Assembly: GCF_037038585.1 (NCBI RefSeq)
Contig: NC_092520.1
Span: 58,246,501 to 58,310,500 of the forward strand
Reading direction: 5' to 3'
DNA: 64,000 bases
DNA from: Patagioenas fasciata
Lineage: Eukaryota; Chordata; Aves; Columbiformes; Columbidae
The notes beneath the pieces are model-generated. The model was given only the letters and a program-made list of their open reading frames with translations. It made no database searches and was not told the origin of the DNA. Below, one piece after another: positions 46,001-56,318 of the stretch (position 1 is the stretch's first letter; each line of letters begins with the position of its first letter). Made by a program: the position numbers and the translations under genes.

Positions 46001-48815
46001 TGGGTGCTGAGAAGAAGCATTATTTCACAGATGCAATTACATTTGGGGCAAAGATTTAGGAGCCATAAGGCAGTGTCTTTACAACAGATTAAATAGAGAG
46101 CCTTGTATCGAGAGGCTAGTGCACAATCTGAACAGTTGGCAACATAAAGGAAAAATTTGCTTACAAGTGTATGGTAAGAGCATTTTAACTTACAACAACT
46201 CAGTAGATGATGCAGTTGCTAGGTAATGTCTTTCATTTCTGGTAAAAGTCTTGAGGTGAAAGCTAATCAATAAGGTAGACACAGTGTGATGTCATTTGTT
46301 GCCATGGTTTCTGAATTTTGCAGTCTGTTATCTGCAAATAATATTGATGGTTGCTATGCAGTTGAACCTTTTAATATTGTTGTTTTTCCATTATAAAGCT
46401 CTTTAATCTTGGCTAAAGCTTCAACGAGCAGAGTGTCTAGGAGTTTAAATGCTGCAATAGATACGCCTGTATTGCAACCCTAAAATATCTTGAAATTTAC
46501 TACCTAATAAACAACAGGCATCAGCAGGAAGTGAACAAGGTTAACATTTTGGTGATTAAACTTCCACAGAGCAGTTGACATTTTCTACTAAATTAATCTG
46601 CAAATTAAATATCTCTGTGGAATTAGTGCTATGACTCATTACATGGCAGATCATGTAAAAAAGGGTAAGCAGTCAATCCTCTGGATGATAAGGCAGTCAA
46701 ATGTATAAAGCTTTAAATGGCTCAGAAACCATCACAGGTTCTTGAGCAATGTCCTTATGTTTCCTGTATTTTTCATTGTTGGATTGTGCTTCTTTATTGT
46801 GTTTGGGTTTTGCTATCAAATGTTTTATAGGAGCTTCTGCTGGACAGACTGAAAGGGAAATGAGACTTATTTTTCCTGATAGCTGTCAAGGTGAAGGAAA
46901 ATAATTCTCAAGGCAGGTCCTTTAAATCAAACACAATACTTAACATTTTGTATTCTGTGGAGAAGATGTTAGTTTTAGTAGAATGCCATGTATCCTTTGC
47001 TTAATTTATTGTCATCTCTTTACAGCAGTTTTTCTTGATAGTTTGAGTTATTGAAATCATTTTGGAGGGAAGGAAAGAAAAAGAGATGAAAAGACGGAGC
47101 TCTGTGGAAGCCAGAGGGTGATCTGAAAGCATGGAGTGATCTGAAAGATGAGATGATTTGCAGAAGTACAAAATGTTCTGTACCCCACAGTGAAACTTTT
47201 TAAAGGAGGGGAGGGCCCCATGGTCGAAGTTGAAATATGAAAAAAGAAAAAAGAAAAAAAGAAAAAAAAAGTAGAGAGAAAAGCAGAAAAGAAAGAGGCT
47301 GAGGGAAAAAATAGGAACTATTTTTATTGGGATGAGAGAAGAGAGGAGGGGAGGAAGGGTAGTAAAAGAAAACAGATGATGGCTTGCTGAATACTAGGAT
47401 TTTTACATCTTCAGAGTGACATTTGCCATGGTGTCTACTTTGTCTTTTTTTCCTCAACTTATTCTTCCTCCTCCTCCTCTTCCATTTCCACCGTTTTCTG
47501 CCTTAACAACACATTTCTTTAGAAAGTATTTTGCCACCTTCTTTTTTGTCTTCTTCACACATCTCTCCTCTGTGAGGTGACATTGACTATCACATTTCTT
47601 TCCAATGCAGAAGTAATTGCCTTCATAGTCCTACTTGTCCCCTTAATATAGTGAGTGAATTGTCAAGGGTGTGCCCCTAATGGGAGACCTGAGGAAGATA
47701 TCACCAGGAAAAGTGAGGCATATGGTTAAAATCTGGCTCTTGCAAAGTGGGCAGGGGTGTTCTCGATGACTCCTCTTCTGGAGCTCCTCTAGAAATTCCC
47801 TTTTGGCTGTGCAGAGCACAATAGCAGCCTTCAAGGAGCGCATCCTCAAAGCACTGCTACTGAGAGGAGGCAGATGGAGGAGACATGCCGGCTTGGTGAT
47901 GATAGCAGATGTCAACAAGTTAACAATCTGAAAAGCCAACAAGTAGCACAGCAGTGCTTCTCACCCAAAATGTTTAAAGAGAGGGAGGAGGAAAAAAAAT
48001 ACATAAAAAAAAAAGAAAAGCAACCTAGAAAAGAAGATACAAATCAGTAGTGCTGATCTGCAAGAGCTGTAAAAGACTATCTGATGCTAAATCTGTAAAG
48101 TGGTGCTGTTGAGTGGATTTATCTAAAGAAGTATTTCGCTATTAGGTTGTCACAAAGGAAGATCATTTACTTCAGATACCATATGCCAACTGTGCAATTA
48201 GGCTCCCAATCATACACACCATGTGTACTAAAGCGGGGGGCAAGTCTGAGCCATTTGCAATTACTGTTGCATAACGCTTGCTTTTACAATCCTGGACATT
48301 CAGTTGCTTGCTCTGTGGTGAAAGTTCTGTTGTTTGGAATAACATATAGATTATTTCTCCAGGGTTTTTATTGTAGGGTTATTTTGTTTGTTTGTTTTTG
48401 TTGTTGTTTGGTTTTTTTTCTTCCTTAAGGAAAAAACTAATTTGTCAGAGCTTTTTTAATACTCTTTCATATGACAAAGCATTTCCATTTTAAAAAGGAT
48501 TAAAAGAAACATACATTTCCTGCCTGAGAAAAAACCTACACACATTATTATATGAGGGACAGCTCGGTGCTTTGTACTACTGAGAAACTTCATAAAACAT
48601 ACGATGGAAAATCTCAGGCAGCTTTAATAAAATAATTTCTTAATTTGTGAATTTCCGATGTTTTTCTTAGGCCAAACTTTTATACCAACAGCCATTGCAA
48701 GACACTGAGTGTAGGTGATGAGCAGACATGGGACTTTACCTTATCCTGAAGGAACAGAGTAAGAGAAGCTGTACACAGCAAAGTCCCCAGAGCCACTGTG
48801 ACACTCCTCATGTAG
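43084..48815 (+). other. ITGBL1: Intronic stretch without recognised transposable element
   Basis: About 5.7 kb. A purine tract of (A4-9 G)n type lies at about 47239-47271, and an A run at about 44475-44488. The segment 44945-45110 is less AT-rich but unassigned. Near 46215-46364 three X-box-like sequences occur (see findings). There is no supported open frame or RNA gene. Confidence 0.65.
47239..47271. repeat. A-rich low-complexity tract
   Basis: Runs of five to nine A separated by single G form an imperfect (AnG) purine tract of about 33 bases. This is simple low-complexity sequence. Confidence 0.9.
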
Positions 48816-49106
48816 CACAGAATCACATTGTCATCTTGGTTGGAAGAGCCCCTCAAGATCACTGAGTCCAACCATTAAACCAACCCTGGCACTAACCCAT
48901 GTCCCTGAGAACCTCATCTCCCTGTGTCATCAGCCCCTCCAGGGATGATGACTCCACCACTGCCCCAGGCAGCCTGTTCCAATGCTTTACAACCCTCTCT
49001 GTGAATAATTTTTTACTGATATCCAATTTGAACCTTCCCTGGGGCAGCCTGAGGCCTTTTCCTCTCTTCCTATCACTTGCTACTTGGGAGAAGAGACTGA
49101 CACCAC
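48816..49106 (-). mobile_element. CR1 LINE fragment, 3' end, minus orientation
   Basis: Landmarks in order: 'CACAGAATCACATTGTCATC', 'GGTTGGAAGAGCCCCTCAAG', 'CTCCAGGGATGATGACTCCA', 'CAGGCAGCCTGTTCCAATGC' and 'TATCACTTGCTACTTGGGAG'. On the minus strand it still translates in part to CR1-type 3' text. 5'-truncated, with substitutions in the terminal repeat. Confidence 0.93.
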
Positions 49107-50107
49107 TTGTTCCTCTATCTTGTCCTAGCATCTGCCCTTAAGTTTCCACCAGGTACTCACCTTGTAAAGCCTTTCAACCTGTTCCCAGCCCTTTCACATG
49201 TGGCTGTGATGTTCTGTGTAGCAAGGGATGGCCCGGTGTCACTGAGTACTTCACACAGATTTGGAGTAGGTTTTCCAAACATGATATGGAAATTAAAATA
49301 AAAACAGATGTAGCAACATAAGCGATTAGTGAAAGTATCCTGGTCTTTGAAGCCACATATAGGCCTAAGCTGAGATAATGCAACCTGGAAGAAAAAGTCA
49401 ACAGCTATAGCTACAACTCTTCTATGTGTGTAATATGACGCTAGTTAATTGATTACGGTTGTTTCAAGCCTGTTTATGGAGCTGCTTGTAGTAGCTGATG
49501 CAGTTATTGCAGTTGAGAAGTACCTAGTAAGACTAAGGAAAATACAGATATGTAACCCAATTATGTGCTTTAGCTACTGTTGTTGCTATTTAAACAAAAA
49601 TCTGAGAGCTTGCTGCTGAAAGTTCAGTTCAGTGTACAAAATTCTTGAAAATAAAGTGGTTCAAAAATCTTAAGTTTGGAAATTACTTGAGATTTATTAA
49701 AGCAATTTTAATTTCATTTTATGTCTGTGTGATTCATCTATGCTCTTCTCTGGAGCTTTTATATTTTTATTTGAGGTCTTGGGTCAGTCATGCTGCAAAT
49801 AATCTCTTTTTATGAACAGACTTAAGGCATGTTTGTTTTCTGTGTATTGATTTAGAGACAGAAAGTTAGTTCCCAACCCAAATCCGAACAAGTAGTTCTC
49901 ATTGTAATAGCTGCAGCAAATTTTTTCTTGTGTACGAGGGGATAAATGCACAATTTTATTTTTCATGGTGTATTGAATAAAAAAAATTCCTTGTTGCTTG
50001 AACCTTGTGAGGAAAACCCAATTTTCACCAGATTTCCACAAAAACAATAGAGCGATCCTGTGCATACTAAGAAAATTAATCCCTCGTGGTTCTTGTAGCT
50101 TCAGTTA
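49107..50107 (+). other. ITGBL1: Intronic spacer between two CR1 fragments
   Basis: About 1 kb of AT-rich sequence. I see no gene, repeat or regulatory motif that I can support. Confidence 0.6.
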
Positions 50108-50343
50108 AACCACAAAATCAGAGGTTCCACTTAAATTTGAGAAAAAACTTCTTCTCAGTGAGGGTGCCAGAGCACTGGAACAGGCTGCCCAGGGAGGATG
50201 TGGAGTCTCCTACTCTGGAGACATTCAAGACCCGCCTGGACATGTTCCTGTGTGACCTCACCTAGGCGTTCCTGCTCCAGCAGGGGGATTGGATTAGATG
50301 ATCTTTTGAGGTCCCTTCCAATCCCAAACATATTGTGATCTAA
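50108..50343 (+). mobile_element. CR1 LINE fragment, 3' end, plus orientation
   Basis: It contains 'AGAGGTTCCACTTAAATTTG', 'GAGCACTGGAACAGGCTGCC', 'TCTGGAGACATTCAAGACCC', 'CGCCTGGACATGTTCCTGTG', 'GGATTGGATTAGATGATC' and 'GGTCCCTTCCAATCCC'. The text resembles the copy at 12040-12444 more than the others, so the two probably share a subfamily. The terminal octamers are eroded. Confidence 0.93.
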
Positions 50344-53300
50344 TGTTTCAAATGTGAGGAGGTTGTGTACAAGATGTCCTCTCCGGGGCTGGTGGCTTTC
50401 TATCTTTCCTGCAAAGCCTCATGAGGTGCAGAGCACAGCAAAGCCAGTACACCACACTGCTGATGCATCTCATGCAGCCTCTGCTCCTGCCACTGTGCTG
50501 CTCACCAGGAATGGACCAACGTTGATACCCGCAATAGAGGTCAGTGTGTTGCGATGAGCAGCATCGTGCTGTTTCCTCACTCTGCAGCTACAGCAGAGTG
50601 CCCTGTACAGAGGAAAAACCACATTTAAGGTCTCTGATGTTCTACATTTCTCTGAGATGGTAAAATAGCACTTCAGTGCAGAATAGAGTGTTGAAGTCCA
50701 ACAGGAGAACTTGTTTTTTTCATGTAGTGTTGCACTGCTTTTGCTGAAGATTTAGCACTGGCATTATGCTAGCCCAACCAGCTGCTATGTCACAAATCTT
50801 CAGAAATATTGGAGCATTGGAGACAAACAGAACTGTACTGTCACAAGTTCATAAAGCCTTTTTAGAAGAGGAAAACATTTTTTCTCAATATAACTAGAGA
50901 TTGCAGATGACATTGTTTATATATTACAACTAGAACATTGCTCATGCTTGCCCCAAATCCTTGTAAACTAATCCCCAGATTTGCATGGTTTCTGTGAGAT
51001 CAGCCAGGTATTCAGGTGTGTAAAGAGGTTCTAAGGGCATTTTTGCACATACTAAAATACTTCCAAAGGTTCTCTTTTTCTAGCGCCTCTTAAACCATCC
51101 AACCAACCAGATCCAAGAATTACCAACATTTTTAAAAGCCAAAGATTCCTCCACATATGACACAGAGTTATTTTTTGTTTAGCCAGCACAATATTTTTAT
51201 ATGAAAAAAATTTTTTATTTATGAAAATCCGTTCTAGCTGTGGGAAGCCATCCCGAGCCATTTGGATGAGAAGACACACAAAATAAACTGTGTGTGCCCA
51301 CTGAGGAGTCAATATCTGTTTTCTGTTTGTGTTTATAAATTTCTCCACATTGATCAAGCTCAGCTGGATTACACTGCTCTGAACACCTCAGACTGAGCAA
51401 GGCATGATGAGATTGTCTATCCTATTTTTGGCAAGCGCTGCACTTTGGTTGCCCATTTTGTGGTACTGTTTATTCCTTTTACTTTTTCCCTCTACTACTC
51501 AGTCAGTGAATGTTCGTTTTCCTTACCTGAAGCTGCTGCATCCTATTTATTACTTCATTAAGTCACAACTGCTTCACCCCACCCACTATGTCACTTGAAA
51601 CTTTGTGGTCTTCTGTACAAGTCTTCCCATCTCCCTTCTCTAATTTGCCATTTCTGAACATTATTTTAGATCATCTTTTCCCATCCAGCATGAAATGGTT
51701 TCTGCTGGCAGAAAGACACAGCAGCTTTGCTGAATGTGCTCAGGTTGCCTGAGATGATTGCTTGATAACAAAGAAATTGCCAATTCTGAGAGGTAATGCG
51801 TTCACATGTTAAACCTGGGGCAGAAAAAGTCCTTCCTAAAGGACTATTTATCACTAGCCTGAAACATCATCTTTCCCAGGTACTCATGAACTTGGTTTGC
51901 TTTTACCATAATCTCAGTGCAATTTCACACTGTGTTCCTTACAGATTAAAAACCAACCAAACAAAACAACAAAAAAACCCACAACAAAACATTTGTTTAC
52001 TTTCATTTGGAAGATAAAAATTCAGCACCATGCACAGAAAAATCCTTTATGTTGTAGAGTTATAGACAGGAAAACACAATTAAGTACATTGTATTATATT
52101 CAGTGTTTATTTTTACATCCAATGCTATTGCTATTTCCTTCTGATATTTTTGCCAGCAATAACAAGGTAAAAATGTTTTATTATGCAAATTATATACTTC
52201 TAGCACAGTGTTTTAAAAAATTACCTGTATAAAGAGACTTTCAGTCAGTCTATATAGGCAGCTGGAAATTGGTTTGAATGCATGCAGCTAATGGTCACAG
52301 CAATTTGCATGGGAATAGGTTTAATGTAAGTCTAGGCACTGTTTGCTTCAGTTAGGCTTTCATAAATGTTGGACAAGCGGAGTGAAAAAATGCTATAGTA
52401 GAAGGCGAGTAAAATCAAAAGCTGAATGCTTAAGGCATGGATTTTTAGAATTCTAGAATTAGTTATCTAACAAACTTATATGTTTTAATTAGATGTGACA
52501 CTTCAATTCCCTTTAAAAACAAAAAAATGCACTCTAAGTTGGTCTTTTTTTAAGTCTTCAAGTAACAATTATCAATTGTAAGTTAATACTCCTATTGATA
52601 TCAATGGGAAGAAACAGTGCAAGGAAATATTAAGACTGTAGACAAATAAATGTATGATTATTTTATTTTGGGGATTTTGCATTGTGATAAGTAGGTTAAG
52701 CTTTTCAATGCTAATAGCTAATAGAGCCTGCATCATAAAGCTTTCTTCATCTGAAGTCATCAGACGATGAAATTTACTGTCCCTGTTTAGCAGCGAGGAG
52801 AGAAAGCCATTTGTTATAAAATGTCTGAGGCGAACTTGTTTCTTTTTACTCATGAAGTGTACCTCTTGCACAGATGGTTGAGAACGTAGAAAATATTATA
52901 GTCCTTCTGTGTTTAATTGTTTCTCTATGCCCTGGAATTTAAAGAGACTTTAGGATGTGTTTGGCAGCAGCTTTCCCTCTATAATCAGGTTGCTATGGTA
53001 AACCTATTATTCTAGACAAAGAAAGGGTATGTTTAGTAAAGTGCTGATCCCTTTTCAGTATAATGTCAACTTCAAATTACTTTTGAATGATTGAATTTGT
53101 ATGGTAAGTCTTTTACCACAATAACCAACAGGAGAAGGTCACAGAATAAGGTGTGGCTTCTGTTACTTCAGTAGCGGATGCGTCTGACAAAGTAGGAGAA
53201 TGGCCGAAGAAAGCTCACGCTGCAAATATCCTGGTTTACAGAACATTATTAATTTTGTGTTTAGCTCTATGGTGATAAAATGAGACTTTGAAGTTTACAT

Positions 53301-56201
53301 TCGCTACATCCTATGCAGTTAGCTATTCAGAAGCAGAAAGGACTTTAATTCTGTGTTAAATTACCTCCACAGAGTGAGCCCAGTTTACATAATGTAACCA
53401 AAATGTCAGTGCTTTTGGAGGTAAAATAAGCTTTTTAAACCAGTACAAAGTTGCATTTATTTAGTGCCACCACTAAATTCACTTTTCATGTTTCTAGTGC
53501 TGATTTTGTCACATTTGTAAAACAACTAATGAACTAATAATTTGAGTATCAGTTTCAGCAGCAGTGTACTAAACTTCTATAAATACATCTTTGAATATTT
53601 AAAAGTAAAGAAATAGTTCAGAGAATTCGTTTTCTAGAGTGCTCACTGAGTGTTCTCTCCATTTTCAATGCACTTTCAGTTCTTCTGAAGTCTGCAGTTA
53701 AATGATCTAAATCATACCCTGATCTTAGGTGGGAATCAGAAAAAATAAAATTCAAGGCAGAGATATCAACAAGGGATTTGGGCTTTTTGAATGTATGTGT
53801 TGGTGTTTTATTCATTAGCTAAGACGAGAAGACTAAGTAGGGCCTAAATCCCCTTTGTGCTTGATTCTGAGAAGAAAACCTGAGCTTGTATCTCTTACAT
53901 GACCAAAATGTGCCCTCTCTGCCAAGGGATGGGATTTCCTCAGTTGTTTTGCCAGTGAAACTGTTGCACATTAACTAAAATGAATAAATAATAATTGCAG
54001 CAGGGACCGATGGGAACCTGCTCCCATTCCAGTGCAAGTGCCCAGCCACTGGCCTCTCTGGTCATTCAGACTTATTAAATTAAGCATTACAGAAAGGTAA
54101 TGCTTAATTACAGAACATGCAGGAGCCTCATTACAGAATCTTCCTTTGCTTGTCCCTCTGGAGGATTTTCCATCTCTGCTGACTCGTTTCTTCCAAGTAG
54201 CTTGCTTAAACTGATTTTATTGTCCTTCAGGCATCCTCCTTATTATAGCATTAGCTGGCCAGAATACCACCGTTAAAGATTTTTCTTTTGTTTATTATAT
54301 AGAGTCTTCACAACAGGTGGGTCCTGTTCATCAGGTACCTGTCTATCTACACGTGACAGTGCTTTGCGACACTATGTGACATTTTTGTAAAAGTAGCCAG
54401 GTTGTCTGAGGTGGATGCATAGAAAGAGACTGTGAGAGGCACAGATAGTGACAACTTGGACTCATGAAAGATCTCTGTATATTTAAGTATTAGAAATTAT
54501 TTTGTTCCAATTTTTACTGTAACTGTCCCTGGCAAATAATTATAGCTTAGAGAATACAGGCAAATAACATCAATCATTCTCTAGCAATCGTATGTTAAAT
54601 ATTGACAGGATTACCACATAAAACTGTAGTTTGTGATGTGGTAGATGTACTTTGTATAATAAGTTTCTTTTCTGGAATGAATATCCTCAGATAATTGCCA
54701 ATGCAAAATTGTTTTAAAATAATGAGATATTTGCTGTTAATTCTCTCAGCATGTCTTTTTTGTGATTCTTTCACTTTAAGTTGATAATAAAATGTCCTCC
54801 TAGATTGAATACTGGCACATAGAATGTCAGCTTGAAACCGCAGTGTACATTGATGGCTGGGAAGATGAAGACTATGGCAGCTATAAAATGAGCTGGGAAT
54901 TTTTCCACAAGTAATAATATCCTTGCCTATTCCAACTTAATTAGACTGGGGTTTTTTTGAAAAAAAACAAATGCAACAAATTCAGGTTAGAAGTTGAAAA
55001 ATAGATTAACAATGATCTGGCAGTATGTTGGTCTAAAAGGTTTTATTGTCACAAACCCTACAGTTAGAAAGGCCCCACTAAGGTTCTCCTTAACAGTCCT
55101 TTCCCATTCTGCAAAAACTTTCAGTAAATGCTGAAAAATTATTGTGCGTGCTGAACTGTTTGGTTGCACAATGAAAGGCTGCACTTGGAGGATTTTTTTT
55201 TCTTTGTAGCTATAGTTGCTCTAACTGCAAATTTGGGTTCTACAGTCAGCAGAGCGGTGTCCAGGACCAGGTTGGATCTCTCTGCTGCTGTGGCCCATTT
55301 AGATTGAGAGGAACAGGCTGTTCTGCATGTCTCTGGTGGCCATTTTTTACACACAGTATCTTTTCCCAAGACCATCAAATTCATCATTTTGATCCAGAGT
55401 TTGTGTCAGACTTAGAGCATTCTCACAGCAGCATTGCATTAAAACAATTTTAAAAAGTATGGAGTCAAACACTCAGAAGTTAGGAAATAAGAAAACCAAG
55501 GTTACCCCAAACTGAGTCTGTCCCATATGTACAATGTAAAGCTGTCCTTGATCTTATTTTTTTTTCACATATGACCCTTTAATGCTCACTGTTCTGAGGG
55601 TTTTGGAGTGGAAGATCTATGGGAATTTGGCTGAGTCTATTCCCCCTTTAAGCTCTGGGGAGTTAACGGGTTGGTGGAAGTCAAGACTCTGAGAGAGGTT
55701 GTGCTCTCAACTTCTGTTTCCTCAGGTCTAGACTAGAAAAATTATGGGGATTTTTGCTTTCCAAATGCCTGACAGAGTGTTTGAAGAATTATGTTTGTAC
55801 ATGAACAGAGGGCATCTTAGGTAGCCCTGTGCAGAGACTATTTAATTCTAATCACATTCATTTTGGAGTTTCTGAGGTACGTGCTAAATATTTTAGATCA
55901 ATTGGAGAGGCCGATTATGTGGGTAAACATGTGCAACGTTGAGATTAAAAAAAAAACATACAATATTTGCTTATTGTTCTTGTTTCCACCAAGACACAAC
56001 AGAGGTATATTTTGCTTCTGTGTCTATGGAAGAGGGATAGTTTTGTTTTGGTTTGATTTGTTTTGATAGTTATTTTGTGCATACTTTAATTCATACAGAG
56101 TGACTTATAGTTTGTTAGGGAGTAGAGTAAGTGTGATTTTAAAATTTCCTTTATTTTGCTTTACTGAAATCATGACTCTAACAATTGTTTATTTCTTACA
56201 G
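50344..56201 (+). other. ITGBL1: End of the 46-kb ITGBL1 intron
   Basis: About 5.9 kb ending at the strong acceptor TTTATTTCTTACAG (AG at 56200-56201). I see no recognised transposable element. A protein-like 36-codon open stretch at 54804-54914 is annotated separately. The segment 50345-50620 is somewhat GC-richer and unassigned. Confidence 0.7.
54804..54914 (+). other. Exon-like 36-codon stretch of unknown origin
   Basis: Directly after a possible acceptor (GTCCTCCTAG) the frame reads IEYWHIECQLETAV, then YIDGWEDEDYGSYKMSW and EFFHK before TAA. The composition (Trp, Tyr, Asp and Glu rich, few Lys or Asn) is unlike the AT-driven noise of nearby frames. It cannot be used by ITGBL1 in frame, because joining the repeat-6 donor to it gives an immediate stop. 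It may be an old pseudogene piece, a conserved non-coding block, or chance. I do not recognise the protein. Confidence 0.15.
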
Positions 56202-56318
56202 GGAGATGTGAATGTGGCCAATGCACTTGTTTCCCTCCAGGAGACAACAGAGTTCATGGCAAAAACTGTGAATGTGATGATCGACAGTGTGAAAATGCAG
56301 ACGGTGATGTCTGTGAGG
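56202..56318 (+). CDS. ITGBL1: ITGBL1 exon encoding integrin EGF-like repeat 7
   Basis: A 117-base internal exon (39 codons), phase 1 at both ends. It reads (G)[20 protein letters not shown], then [18 protein letters not shown]. It has the Cys-x-Cys-Gly-x-Cys-x-Cys core and eight cysteines. The PPGDxRVxGK insert followed by CECDDRxCE identifies ITGBL1 repeat 7. From memory the human repeat is the same length but differs at about ten positions (for example Lys-Cys-Glu-Cys-Gly-Lys and DLDGVVCGG), so this exon looks the most diverged of the four. The acceptor TTTCTTACAG is strong and the donor is GAGG/GTATGC. It continues directly from the exon ending at 10008. The repeat-8 exon is beyond the window. 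Confidence 0.97.
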
